Shown: positions 33,674 through 42,242 of the stretch, piece by piece
Numbering within the stretch: position 1 is the first letter of the stretch
Layout: the number at the start of each line of letters is the position of its first letter
Source of the DNA: DASVDE01 sp036381235
Lineage (GTDB): Bacteria > Actinomycetota > Thermoleophilia > Solirubrobacterales > 70-9
DNA length: 64,000 nt
Direction: 5' to 3'
NCBI GenBank assembly: GCA_036381235.1
Contig: DASVDE010000001.1
Span: 1-64,000, forward strand
Made by a program: the position numbers and the translations under genes
The notes under the pieces: generated by a model
Databases searched by the model: none
Seen by the model: only the letters and a program-made list of their open reading frames with translations
Told to the model about the DNA's origin: nothing

Positions 33674-35607
33674 CGAGCGCAAGGTTAGACCAAACCGCGG
33701 CGCTGCTCGCACCAGTGGCGCTGATCGTCGGATTGGCCCTGGCCGGGGGCGGTTTCGAGGTGACCGCGCGTCACATAGCCGGGCTCGCGGTATGGCTCGT
33801 AGTGGTCGGCCTGCTGGTGCTGGGCGCAGCCTCGCGGGCGACGCTGGGAAGGCCCCTCTACTGGGTAAGCGGTCTGATCGGCGGTCTGGCGCTCTTGTCT
33901 GCACTTTCGTCCTTTTGGTCAGGGTCGGCCGAGCTGAGCGCGATCGAGGCGGATCGCGTCCTTGCCTACCTCAGCTGCTTCCTAGCCGCATTCCTCATCG
34001 CCCAAACCGACGAAAGGCGCCAACGTTTCGCTGAGGGGATTGCGATTGCATTGGCGTTGGTGGCGTTTCTCGGCCTTGGGAGCCGCCTCCTGCCACACGT
34101 CCTCGAAGTGAGCAACTCGCTCGGAAGCGGCCCGCGACTCCGCTATCCGCTCGGCTACTGGAACGCGAACGGAGCGCTCTGCGGGATAGCCATCGCGATG
34201 CTGCTGTGGAGCAGCCGCCGGGCGAGCTGGGCTCTGCTGCGCTGGCTCTCGGTGGCGGCGATGCCCGCGGTCCTGCTCACCCTCTACTTCACCTACTCGC
34301 GCGGCGGCCTGCTGGCGCTGGCCGTCGGGGCCGGGGTCGTGCTGGCGCTTTCCCGCGACCGCCTCTGGCTGTTGGGGACGCTGGCGATCGGTGGGCTCGG
34401 AGCGCTGCCGGCGGTGCTCGCCGTGCAGGCGCGCCGCAGTCTCGCCGAGAACATCGACAACGCCGCTGCCGTCGACCAAGGGGTGACGGTGCTGCTGATC
34501 CTGCTGGCCGGAACGGCGCTGGCGCTGGCGCTCTTCGCGGGGCTGCGGCGCCTGGAGAGCCGAGGAGGCGGGCTGACCGGACGGGCGGTGGAGCTGTCGC
34601 GCAATCCTGTGCTGTTGCGACGAGCAGCGCTGATCGGCGCGGTGCTGGGCATTGCGGCGACGATCGCCGTGGGCGGCCGCGCCTGGGACCAGTTCTCGAG
34701 CCCCGACCTGCAGTTCCCAACCCAGCCTGAGCAGCACTTCGGCCAACTCTCCGGCGCCGGACGCCAGGATTTCTGGAGGGTCGCGCTGGACGCCTTCGGC
34801 GAGAAGCCGGTGCTCGGCCAAGGCGCCGGCACGTACCGGTTCATCTGGGATGAACACCGCTCGATCGACCAGCCTTCGCAGGTCGCCCACTCGCTCTACC
34901 TGCAGGCCTTTGCCGAGCTGGGGGCGGTCGGCGGGCTGTTGGTCCTGGCGCTTGTGGGGATGCTGCTGTGGTTCGGGGCCTCCGCCTGGCGCGCCGCCCG
35001 CGGCGATTCCGAGCGTGAGCGAAACGCGGCATTGCTGGCGGCGCTGCTGGCCTTCGCGGTTTGCGCAGGGATCGACTGGCTCTGGGAGATCCCCGCCCTG
35101 GCCGGCGTCTTCTTCCTCGCCGCCGGTGTCCTGGTCAGCGCCAGGTGCGCACAGCTCGCCTCCATCTCTGAGCCGCAGGCGGAGCCGGCGGGCGGGCGAG
35201 GCTATGGGCTGGCGATCAGCGGGCTGGCCGTCGCCTGGCTCGCCGCGGTGGCCCTGATCGGCCCGCTGCTGGTCGACCATGAGCTGAATGCCAGCAGGGA
35301 CGAGGCTGCGAAGGGAGACTTGGCGAGCGCGATCGACCACGCCCGCAACGCCCGCGCGATTGAGCCCTGGGCCGCCTCGCCCTACACGCAACTGGGCCTG
35401 ATCGCGCTTCAGCTCCAGGGCGACTACACGGGGGCGATCTACTACCTGAACCACGCGATCGAGCGCGAGGACCACAACTGGCAGCTCTACTGGCTGCGCT
35501 CCCAAGCCGAGCGGGGCGCGGGCGAGAAAGCCGCCGCCCGCGCGGACCTGGAGCGGGCCCGCGAGCTGAACCCACGAGCTCCAGAACTGCAGGCGAGCGC
35601 AGAATGA
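33589..35607 (+). CDS. O-antigen ligase/polymerase-like membrane protein with TPR tail
   Basis: 672 residues with about 12 membrane segments. Wzy_C hallmarks are present: YPLGYWNANGALCGIAIAM, LTLYFTYSRGGLLALAVG, and the large outer loop GAGTYRFIWDEHRSIDQPSQ with AHSLYLQAFAELGAVGGLL. The C-terminal 110 residues (from about 560) hold helical TPR-like repeats, e.g. ASAIDHARNARAIEPWA and YTGAIYYLNHAIEREDHNWQ. It should join or polymerise lipid-linked glycan. ATG at 33589 is used with GGGAAAG upstream, but a later start near 33715 would avoid overlap with the divergent gene. Coupled by ATGA to the sugar transferase. Confidence 0.85.
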   Translation: MPAEQTLTGVRRRLRPIPGQGGNGASRASSARLDQTAALLAPVALIVGLALAGGGFEVTARHIAGLAVWLVVVGLLVLGAASRATLGRPLYWVSGLIGGLALLSALSSFWSGSAELSAIEADRVLAYLSCFLAAFLIAQTDERRQRFAEGIAIALALVAFLGLGSRLLPHVLEVSNSLGSGPRLRYPLGYWNANGALCGIAIAMLLWSSRRASWALLRWLSVAAMPAVLLTLYFTYSRGGLLALAVGAGVVLALSRDRLWLLGTLAIGGLGALPAVLAVQARRSLAENIDNAAAVDQGVTVLLILLAGTALALALFAGLRRLESRGGGLTGRAVELSRNPVLLRRAALIGAVLGIAATIAVGGRAWDQFSSPDLQFPTQPEQHFGQLSGAGRQDFWRVALDAFGEKPVLGQGAGTYRFIWDEHRSIDQPSQVAHSLYLQAFAELGAVGGLLVLALVGMLLWFGASAWRAARGDSERERNAALLAALLAFAVCAGIDWLWEIPALAGVFFLAAGVLVSARCAQLASISEPQAEPAGGRGYGLAISGLAVAWLAAVALIGPLLVDHELNASRDEAAKGDLASAIDHARNARAIEPWAASPYTQLGLIALQLQGDYTGAIYYLNHAIEREDHNWQLYWLRSQAERGAGEKAAARADLERARELNPRAPELQASAE

Positions 35608-37097
35608 CCCAGAGAGCCCAGGAAACCCCCCCGACGCCGTCCCCCGCACCGCCCAGCCTGCGGCCCCAGCCGGGGAGGACGCGCGCTGCCAGGCGATGGG
35701 GGCTGACCGGGACCGAAGGGGTCGCGCGCCGCAGCGCGGCGCTGAGGCGCCTGCTCGCAACCGGCGACTGGGTCGCCCTGGTGGGCGCGCTGTGCGTCGC
35801 CACCGCGGCGACCGGCACCACCAGCATCGCGACCCTGTTCTGGGCGGTGATGTTCAGTCCCGCCTGGATCGTGGTGCTGAAGCTGCACGGCCTCTACGAC
35901 AACGACCACCGCCGGATTCGCCACAGCACCCTGGACGAGTTGCCGTCGTTGATCTCGGCAAGCGCGCTCGGCACTATCACCCTGGACGGCCTGCTGGCGC
36001 TCAGCCCGGTCGGGCCGCTCTCGGCGGGAAGCGCGATCGTGGTCGGCGTCGGAGCGTTTGTCGGCAGCTTCGCGATGCGAGCGGTGCTGCGCTTCTTCTG
36101 GCATCGGCTGACCGGCTTCGCGACGGGTTTGGTGGTCGGCCCGGCCGCCGCCGTCGACATGGTCGCCAGGCGCGTCAGCACACATCCGGAGGCGCGCCTG
36201 AAGCTGGTCGGCTACCTCTCTCCGCCGGGGGAGAAAACCACCGCCACAGAGCTGCCGCGGCTGGGCACGATCGGCGACATCGCCGGAGTGGCGAGCGACC
36301 ACGAGGTCGAATGGGTCGTCGTCACCGAGCAGGAGATGAGCGAACCGACAGCCGAGCACCTGATCGAGGAGTGCAAGGCGGTCGGGCTGGGGCTGACCTT
36401 CCTGCCCCAGCACTACGGGTTGCTCGGGCCGGGAATCGAGCTGAATCGACTGGCGGAGCTGCCCGTCCTCGATTTCCGCTTCTCCGACCCGCCGCGCTCG
36501 ACGCTGGCGATGAAGCGCGCCCTGGACCTGACGGTTTCGGCCCTGCTGTTGGCGCTGCTCTCCCCTCTGCTGCTGGCGATCACGATCTTCATCCTGCTCG
36601 ACTCCGGCCGGCCGGTGTTCTTCCGTCAAAGGCGGATCGGCATGGAAGGCAAGCCGTTCACGATGGTCAAGTTCCGCACGATGGACGTGGATGCCGAGGA
36701 GCGGCTGGGCGAGGTGATCGACCTGGAGAAGCTGGAGCAACCCGCCTTCAAGATCCCCGACGACCCACGGGTGACCAGGGCGGGACGCCGACTTCGCCGC
36801 TTCAGCCTCGACGAGCTGCCGCAACTGACCAACGTCCTGCGCGGGCACATGTCGCTGGTGGGGCCGCGGCCGGAAGAGGAGGCGGTTGTCGCGCTCTACG
36901 ACGAGCGCCAGCGAGCGCGGCTCGGTGTGAAGCCGGGGATGACCGGGCCGATGCAGGTCTACGGCCGCAGCGACCTGACCTTCGAGGAGCGCCTCGCGAT
37001 GGAGCGCGACTACCTCGACAACCTCTCGCTGACCGGCGACCTGGCGATCCTGCTGCGCACGCCGGGAGCGATCGTTCGTGGCGACGGCGCCTACTAG
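35604..37097 (+). CDS. Polyprenyl-phosphate sugar-1-phosphate transferase (initiating PGT)
   Basis: 497 residues, start overlapping the ligase stop (ATGA). Four to five N-terminal helices, a CoA-binding-like central domain (about 170-290), then a further helix LTVSALLLALLSPLLLAITI and the bacterial sugar transferase domain: PVFFRQRRIGMEGKPFTMVK, FRTMDVDAEERLGE, RRFSLDELPQLTNVLRGHMS and LVGPRPEEE. It transfers a sugar-1-phosphate from UDP-sugar to undecaprenyl phosphate, the first membrane step of repeat-unit assembly. A hairpin containing its TAG stop follows. Confidence 0.93.
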   Translation: MTQRAQETPPTPSPAPPSLRPQPGRTRAARRWGLTGTEGVARRSAALRRLLATGDWVALVGALCVATAATGTTSIATLFWAVMFSPAWIVVLKLHGLYDNDHRRIRHSTLDELPSLISASALGTITLDGLLALSPVGPLSAGSAIVVGVGAFVGSFAMRAVLRFFWHRLTGFATGLVVGPAAAVDMVARRVSTHPEARLKLVGYLSPPGEKTTATELPRLGTIGDIAGVASDHEVEWVVVTEQEMSEPTAEHLIEECKAVGLGLTFLPQHYGLLGPGIELNRLAELPVLDFRFSDPPRSTLAMKRALDLTVSALLLALLSPLLLAITIFILLDSGRPVFFRQRRIGMEGKPFTMVKFRTMDVDAEERLGEVIDLEKLEQPAFKIPDDPRVTRAGRRLRRFSLDELPQLTNVLRGHMSLVGPRPEEEAVVALYDERQRARLGVKPGMTGPMQVYGRSDLTFEERLAMERDYLDNLSLTGDLAILLRTPGAIVRGDGAY

Positions 37098-37115
37098 TGC
37101 CTGACACGGCACTAG
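37094..37115. other. Hairpin spanning the PGT stop codon
   Basis: CTAGTGCC (37094-37101) pairs with GGCACTAG (37108-37115), loop TGACAC, with the TAG stop inside the left arm. It sits between two genes on the same strand, 9 bases before the preferred ATG at 37124. It may affect translation of the downstream glycosyltransferase. Confidence 0.5.
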
Positions 37116-37123
37116 GTAGCGGG

Positions 37124-38005
37124 ATGGCGGTGCCCGCGGACCTCGAAGTCGTGATCGTCAGCCACGACGCCAAAGAGCTGCTGCGGCGCTGCCTACGCTC
37201 GCTGGAGAGGCATCCGGCATCAGGGGCTATGCGCGTGACGGTCGTCGACAGCGGCAGTCGGGACGGCGCGCCGGAGATGGTCGAGCGGGAATTCCCGCAG
37301 GTGCGGCTCTTACGCGAGGCGAACATCGGCTTCTCGGCCGCGAACAATCTGGCGTTGCGGGAAAGCGAGGCCGAAGCGGTGCTGCTGCTCAATCCCGATA
37401 CCGAGGTGTACGAGGGGACGCTGGAGGCGACGCTCGCGCGCCTTCACGCCGACGAGCGGATCGGAATGGTCGGTTGCAAGCTGGTCACCGAGTCGGGCGA
37501 GCTGGACCACGCCTGCAAGCGATCCTTCCCGACCCCGCTCGGCGCCCTCGCCCACTTCACCGGGATCGGCCGTGCCGACGGCGCCTCGCCCGCCTTCAGC
37601 CAGTATCGGGCGACGCATCTCGACGATGACGAGCCGGGAGAGGTGGACGCCGTCAACGGCGCCTTCATGCTCTGTCGCGCCGAGGCGATCCGCGAGGTCG
37701 GCCTGCTGGACGAGGGCTACTGGCTCTACATGGAGGACCTCGACTGGTGCCGGCGCTTCTGGAACGCCGGCTGGAAGGTCTTCTACGAGCCGGCCGGAGT
37801 CGCCCTGCACGTAAAGGGCGGCTCCAGCGGCGCGCGACGCGCACCCAGGCAGGAGATCGCCTTCCACCGCGGCATGGGCCGTTTCTACCGCCGCCACGAC
37901 GCCCCCGCGCACAACCCGCTCTTGAACGCCGCCGTCTACGCCGGGATCGGCGCCAAGCTCGCGACCAGCCTCGCGATCACAGCGGCGAAGGGTCGCGGCG
38001 GCTAA
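37124..38005 (+). CDS. Glycosyltransferase family 2 (rhamnosyltransferase-like)
   Basis: 293 residues from the ATG at 37124 (GGTAGCGGG upstream); a GTG at 37097 overlapping the previous stop would add nine residues. GT-A fold: LEVVIVSHDAKELLRRCLRS, VTVVDSGSRDGAPEMVE, IGFSAANNLALRES and the DxD-type LLLNPDTEVYEG. VNGAFMLCRAEAIREVGLLD and YMEDLDWCRRFW are typical of WcaE/rhamnosyltransferases. It probably adds a sugar, perhaps rhamnose from dTDP-rhamnose made next door, to the lipid-linked unit. The last four bases overlap the convergent rmlC. Confidence 0.88.
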   Translation: MAVPADLEVVIVSHDAKELLRRCLRSLERHPASGAMRVTVVDSGSRDGAPEMVEREFPQVRLLREANIGFSAANNLALRESEAEAVLLLNPDTEVYEGTLEATLARLHADERIGMVGCKLVTESGELDHACKRSFPTPLGALAHFTGIGRADGASPAFSQYRATHLDDDEPGEVDAVNGAFMLCRAEAIREVGLLDEGYWLYMEDLDWCRRFWNAGWKVFYEPAGVALHVKGGSSGARRAPRQEIAFHRGMGRFYRRHDAPAHNPLLNAAVYAGIGAKLATSLAITAAKGRGG

Positions 38006-38550
38006 AAGGGCAGCGTTTCGGCGACTTCGGCGAGGCGCGGAGCTGACTTGTCGCGCTCGCTGAGTAGGGGATCCGGCACTGGCCACTCGACCCCGACATC
38101 GGGGTCGTTCCAGGCGATGCCGGACTCGGTTGCCGGATCGTAGGTGCTGGAGAGGAGGTAGGCGACATCGGCGACGTCGCTGAGCACGGCGAAGCCGTGG
38201 CCGAAACCGACCGGGACGAAGAGCTGGCGATGGGTCTCGTCGTCGAGGATGTGTCCCTCCCACTGGCTATAGGTGGGGGAGTCGCGGCGGAGGTCGACCG
38301 CGACGTCGAAGATCGCGCCGCGCGGGCAACGGACCAGCTTCGCCTGACCGGGCTCGGTCTGGAAGTGCAGGCCGCGCAGTGTGTTCTTCGCCGAGCGCGA
38401 GTGGTTGTGCTGAACGAACTCCTCCTCGACCCCCAGCTCGGCCCAGCTGTCACGGCTGAATGTCTCGACCATGAAGCCGCGCTCGTCGCCGTGAACCTGC
38501 GGCTCGAGCAGGACGACGCCCTCCAACTTCGTCTCCAGCCGCCGCGGCAT
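38002..38550 (-). CDS. rmlC: dTDP-4-dehydrorhamnose 3,5-epimerase
   Basis: 182 residues, ATG sharing one base with the rmlB stop. Cupin fold with HNHSRSAKNTLRGLHFQ, where H62 is the catalytic base, then GAIFDVAVDLRRDSPTY and FVPVGFGHGFAVLSD. The conserved tyrosine occurs in AYLLSSTYDPATESG. It converts dTDP-4-keto-6-deoxyglucose to the L-lyxo form. Third gene of the minus-strand rmlD-rmlB-rmlC operon. Confidence 0.96.
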   Translation of the reverse strand: MPRRLETKLEGVVLLEPQVHGDERGFMVETFSRDSWAELGVEEEFVQHNHSRSAKNTLRGLHFQTEPGQAKLVRCPRGAIFDVAVDLRRDSPTYSQWEGHILDDETHRQLFVPVGFGHGFAVLSDVADVAYLLSSTYDPATESGIAWNDPDVGVEWPVPDPLLSERDKSAPRLAEVAETLPF

Positions 38551-39533
38551 CAGGCCAGGCTCTTGCCGTACTGCTTCTCGTAGTACTCGCGGTACTCGCC
38601 GGAGCGGATCGGCCCCCACCACTCTTCGTTGTCTCGGTACCACTGGACCGTGCGTTCCAGACCCTCGGCGAAGTTGACCTGCGCCTCCCAGCCCAGCTGG
38701 TCGCGCAGCTTGTCGGAGGCGAGCGAGTAGCGGCGATCGTGGCCGGGACGGTCGGCGACGTACTCGATCAACGACTCCTCGGCGCCGGTCAACTCGATTA
38801 CCCGCTTGACGACCTCGATGTTCTCGCACTCGTCCGGACCGCCGACGTTGTATGCCTCGCCGGGGCGGCCGTCGAGCAGAACCGCGTGGATGCCGCGGCA
38901 GAAATCCTCGACGTAGAGCCAGTTGCGAACCTGGCGGCCGTCGCCGTAGACGGGAAGCGAGTCGCCGTGCAACGCGTTCAGCACCATCAGCGGGATCAGC
39001 TTCTCGGGGTACTGGCGCGGGCCGTAATTGTTGGAGCCACGCACGATCGAGGCCTCGATCCCGTAGGTGTGAACGTGGGCGGAGACGAGCAGATCACCGG
39101 CGGCCTTGGTCGCCGAATAGGGCGAGGAGGGATCGAGGGGCGAGACCTCGGTGAAGGAACCGGACTCGATCGAGCCGTAGACCTCGTCGGTGGAGACCTG
39201 CAGGTAGCGGTCCACACCCAACTCGCGGGCTGCGTCGAGCAGGATGCCGGTGCCGATCACGTGGGTGCGGGCGAAAGCATCCTGGTCCTCGATCGAGCGA
39301 TCGACATGGGACTCTGCGGCGAAGTTGACGACAGCGTCGGCGCCCTGCATCGCCTCGCGGACGATTGCCGGGTCCTCGATCGCGCCGACGATCAACTCGA
39401 CGCCCTTGGGCAGGTTCTCGCGGCGGCCGGCGTAGGTGAGTTTGTCCAGCACGACGACCTCGTGCTCGTCGCCGACGAGGCGGACGTAGGTGGACCCGAT
39501 GAAACCGGCGGCGCCGGTGACGAGGAGCTTCAC
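38550..39533 (-). CDS. rmlB: dTDP-glucose 4,6-dehydratase
   Basis: 327 residues. Rossmann motif LVTGAAGFIGSTYVRL, substrate loop NFAAESHVDRSI, catalytic VSTDEVYGSI (T-D-E triad) and YSATKAAGD with the Y-x3-K pair; GSNNYGPRQYPEKLIPLM follows. It makes dTDP-4-keto-6-deoxy-D-glucose using tightly bound NAD. The start overlaps the rmlD stop (ATGA) and the stop overlaps the rmlC start, so the three are translationally coupled. Confidence 0.98.
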   Translation of the reverse strand: MKLLVTGAAGFIGSTYVRLVGDEHEVVVLDKLTYAGRRENLPKGVELIVGAIEDPAIVREAMQGADAVVNFAAESHVDRSIEDQDAFARTHVIGTGILLDAARELGVDRYLQVSTDEVYGSIESGSFTEVSPLDPSSPYSATKAAGDLLVSAHVHTYGIEASIVRGSNNYGPRQYPEKLIPLMVLNALHGDSLPVYGDGRQVRNWLYVEDFCRGIHAVLLDGRPGEAYNVGGPDECENIEVVKRVIELTGAEESLIEYVADRPGHDRRYSLASDKLRDQLGWEAQVNFAEGLERTVQWYRDNEEWWGPIRSGEYREYYEKQYGKSLA

Positions 39534-40381
39534 GCCGCTTCCCTTTCACTCTGTCGCTGGGCGAGATAACCGGCGAGCCCGTCCTGCCAGGTCGGCAGCT
39601 CGATCGCGTGCCGGCGCTGGCTGACCAGGGCTGAGAAGGCCGGGCGGGGCGCCGGGCGCCCCATCATCTCCGTCGTGCTCGAAAGCACTTTGCATTCGAC
39701 TCCGGCCTGCTCGAAGATCTCCCTGGCGAAGTCATACCAGGAGCAATGCCCGGTCGCGGACATGTGGTGGATGCCGAACTCGACGCCCTCGAGCAGGCGG
39801 ACGAGGCCGTGGGCGAGGTGCCAGGTATAGGTCGGAGAGCCGACCTGGTCGCGTACGACCAGCACCTCGTTCTGGCCGTCTGCGAGGCGCAGCATCGTCT
39901 CGACGAAGTTGCTGCCGCCAATCCCGAACAGCCACGAGGAGCGGACGATGAAGTGGCGGCGGTTGGCGGCGGCGGTCGCCTCCTCGCCGGCCAGCTTGGT
40001 GCGTCCGTAGGCGGAGAGCGGCGCGGGCTGGTCGGACTCGACATACGGAGCGCCCTTGGCGCCGTCGAAGACATAGTCGCTGGAGACGTAGACGACCGAG
40101 GCGCCGAGCGCCGCCGCTGCGCCGGCGACCTTGCCGGCGCCGGCGCCGTTGACGGCCATCGCTGCCTCCTCGCTCTCCTCTGCGCCGTCGACGTCGGTCC
40201 AGGCGGCGCAGTTGACGACCACGTCGGGCCGCTCCAGCTCGAACTTTCCGGCAACCGAGGCGGCGTCGGCGACGTCCAGCTCGGCGTGGCCGAAGCCGAC
40301 CACGTCATGGCCGGCGTTGCCGGCGGCGAGCACCACGTCGCGGCCCAGCATCCCACCGGCGCCTGTGACCAGCACCTTCAT
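39530..40381 (-). CDS. rmlD: dTDP-4-dehydrorhamnose reductase
   Basis: 283 residues. N-terminal KVLVTGAGGMLGRDVV for NADPH, VVNCAAWTDVDGAEE, VVYVSSDYVFDGAKG and the catalytic YGRTKLAGEEA. FIVRSSWLFGIGGSNFVETM is diagnostic for RmlD. It performs the last reduction to dTDP-L-rhamnose. First gene of the operon; the VapBC pair lies upstream, separated by 70 bases. Confidence 0.97.
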   Translation of the reverse strand: MKVLVTGAGGMLGRDVVLAAGNAGHDVVGFGHAELDVADAASVAGKFELERPDVVVNCAAWTDVDGAEESEEAAMAVNGAGAGKVAGAAAALGASVVYVSSDYVFDGAKGAPYVESDQPAPLSAYGRTKLAGEEATAAANRRHFIVRSSWLFGIGGSNFVETMLRLADGQNEVLVVRDQVGSPTYTWHLAHGLVRLLEGVEFGIHHMSATGHCSWYDFAREIFEQAGVECKVLSSTTEMMGRPAPRPAFSALVSQRRHAIELPTWQDGLAGYLAQRQSEREAA

Positions 40382-40451
40382 CGGGAGGGTTTCGCTGCGA
40401 GGTCTTGCACGAGCTGGAACAGGCTAGTCATCCGGTGAAGCTGCCGTTGGC

Positions 40452-40835
40452 TCAAACCCGGATCACCGTCACCTGCTCAAAGGAGGAGAAGTCGGAGTCT
40501 TGGGTCACTACAGCGGCGTCGTGGCGCAAAGCGGTCGCGGCGATCCAAGTGTCGTGGCGACGCAAGCGACGGCCTCGAGCCAGCTCTGCCGCGGCGATGC
40601 GGGCAAAGCAGCTCGCCACCGCAGGATCGACCGGGAGCAGCGAGTAGGTGGCCTGGACTCGTGAAAGTGTGGCGAGTCGCAGACCGCGAGCATCGGCTTC
40701 AGCCGCCCTTAGCACCCCCAGCTCGAGCTCCGCCGCGGTGATGACGGAGACGGCGATCTCCTCCGGAAGCTCGCCCAGCGAGCGACCCGACTCCTGAGCC
40801 ACAAATACCGAGGTGTCGGCAATCGCTCGGCTCAA
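40452..40835 (-). CDS. vapC: PIN-domain ribonuclease toxin, VapC type
   Basis: 127 residues. The acidic PIN residues are in place: IADTSVFVAQE (D7), AAELELGVL (E), RRHDTWIAATAL (D) and VTQDSDFSSF (D). VapC toxins cleave specific RNAs, often initiator tRNA or rRNA. The start overlaps the antitoxin stop by four bases, the usual order antitoxin-toxin. The length is normal and no key residue is missing, so it is likely active. Confidence 0.92.
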   Translation of the reverse strand: MSRAIADTSVFVAQESGRSLGELPEEIAVSVITAAELELGVLRAAEADARGLRLATLSRVQATYSLLPVDPAVASCFARIAAAELARGRRLRRHDTWIAATALRHDAAVVTQDSDFSSFEQVTVIRV

Positions 40836-41083
40836 TCGCCGTCGAGCTCAGCATCGCGAACGTCAGCCAGATCGATGAGCAGACCCGGGTCGGCCGGCGC
40901 CTCGTGCACTATGCGGCGCAGCTCGGCGGCGGGAACCCACGGGTCGCGGGCCTCAGAGTGGGGAAGGATGTCGGCCACCGGGCGGCGGTTGACGGTGAGG
41001 GTCAACCGCTCCCCGGCTTCAATCTGAGAGACGACAGCGGAAGTTGAGTTTCGAAGCTCGCGGATCGAGACTTGGCGTGTCAT
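40832..41083 (-). CDS. vapB: Antitoxin, Phd/YefM (VapB) type
   Basis: 83 residues from the ATG at 41083; a GTG two codons before is possible. SIRELRNSTSAVVSQIEAGE is the Phd/YefM N-terminal DNA-binding fold, then LTLTVNRRPVADILP. The C-terminal 35 residues, rich in acidic residues and ending in DAELDGD, would wrap the toxin. Promoter signals seem short, as TACTGTTGT lies just ahead of the start. It should neutralise VapC and repress the operon. Confidence 0.9.
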   Translation of the reverse strand: MTRQVSIRELRNSTSAVVSQIEAGERLTLTVNRRPVADILPHSEARDPWVPAAELRRIVHEAPADPGLLIDLADVRDAELDGD

Positions 41084-41134
41084 GTGCACAACAGTAGCAC
41101 TGACTGCGACAGGCTGCGCAACACGACGACGTGC

Positions 41135-42211
41135 TCAGATCAGCTTGATCTCCGAGTTGTCGCCGACCAGCAGGCGAAGCGTCTTCGGCATTCCTTCGCT
41201 GCGGGTGAGCTTGACGTTGCGGCCGAGAAGGCTGGCCTCCATGCGGGTGCCGAGGTCCTCGACGACGGAGCCCTCGAGGATGATCGAGTGCTCGACCTCT
41301 GAGCGGCGGATGTGGACCTCGTCGCCGATCGAGGTGTAGGGGCCGATGTAGGCGTCCTCGATGCAAGCGCCGGCGCCGATCACGGCGGGGCCGCGAACGA
41401 CCGAGCCGCGGATCGTGGCGCCGGCCTCGATGACGACGTGGCCCTCGATTCGGGAGTCTTCGTAGACCTCGCCGTCGAGGCGGGTCTCGATCTCCTCGAG
41501 GACGAGGCGGTTGGCCTCGAGCATGTCGGCGAGCTGGCCGGTGTCCTTCCACCAACCGCGGACGACCTCGGACTGGACGCGCCGGCCGTCGTCGATCAGC
41601 GCCTGGATCGCCTCGGTGATCTCCAGCTCCCCGCGCCAGGAGGGCTTCAAGGCGCGGGCGGCGTCGAAGATCGCCGGGCTGAACAGGTAGACGCCGACCA
41701 GGGCGAGGTTGGAGGGCGGATCTTTTGGCTTCTCGATCAGGCGGACGATGCGCTCGCCGTCAAGCTCGGCGACGCCGTAGGACTCCGGGTCGTCGACCGG
41801 TGTGAGCAGGATCAACGCATCGGGACCGTCCTCGCGAAAGCTGGCGACGAGCCCGCGCAAGCCGTCGGCGAGCAGATTGTCGCCCAGGTACATGACGAAG
41901 GGGGAGTCGCCGAGGAACTCCTCGGCGGTGAGCACGGCGTGGGCGAGACCCGCGGGCTCGTCCTGGACGATGTAGGTGATCTCAGCCCCGAAGGCGGAGC
42001 CGTCGCCGGCCGCCTCGCGAATCTCATCGCCGGTCTCCGGCGCGATGATGATCCCGATCTCCTTCACTCCGGCGTCGACCAGCGCCTCGATCCCGTAGAA
42101 GAGCACGGGCTTGTTGGCGACGGGCACCAGCTGCTTCGCCGAAGTGTGGGTGATCGGCCGCAGCCGGGTGCCGGCGCCACCGGAGAGGATCAGGCCTTTC
42201 AAGGGCTCCAT
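41135..42211 (-). CDS. rmlA: Glucose-1-phosphate thymidylyltransferase, long form
   Basis: 358 residues from the ATG at 42211 (MEPLKGLILSGG). GLILSGGAGTRLRPITHTSA followed by KQLVPVANKP is the nucleotidyltransferase signature; VMYLGDNLLADG holds the metal aspartate, and WRGELEITEAIQALID and WWKDTGQLADMLEANRL are RmlA marks. A C-terminal left-handed beta helix (about 245-345; RIEGHVVIEAGATIRGS and on) makes it the long form typical of actinobacteria and archaea. It makes dTDP-glucose, the start of the rhamnose pathway. It stands apart from rmlDBC, with VapBC between. Confidence 0.94.
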   Translation of the reverse strand: MEPLKGLILSGGAGTRLRPITHTSAKQLVPVANKPVLFYGIEALVDAGVKEIGIIIAPETGDEIREAAGDGSAFGAEITYIVQDEPAGLAHAVLTAEEFLGDSPFVMYLGDNLLADGLRGLVASFREDGPDALILLTPVDDPESYGVAELDGERIVRLIEKPKDPPSNLALVGVYLFSPAIFDAARALKPSWRGELEITEAIQALIDDGRRVQSEVVRGWWKDTGQLADMLEANRLVLEEIETRLDGEVYEDSRIEGHVVIEAGATIRGSVVRGPAVIGAGACIEDAYIGPYTSIGDEVHIRRSEVEHSIILEGSVVEDLGTRMEASLLGRNVKLTRSEGMPKTLRLLVGDNSEIKLI

Positions 42212-42242
42212 CGAGCCTGCAACCCTACTGAGCGCAAAAACC

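Noticed and set aside
35696..37123. Long open frame in another register over the sugar transferase gene, joined to the glycosyltransferase
   Set aside because: It is rich in R, G and P with no family features and is a high-GC shadow; the family 2 motifs begin only after 37124.
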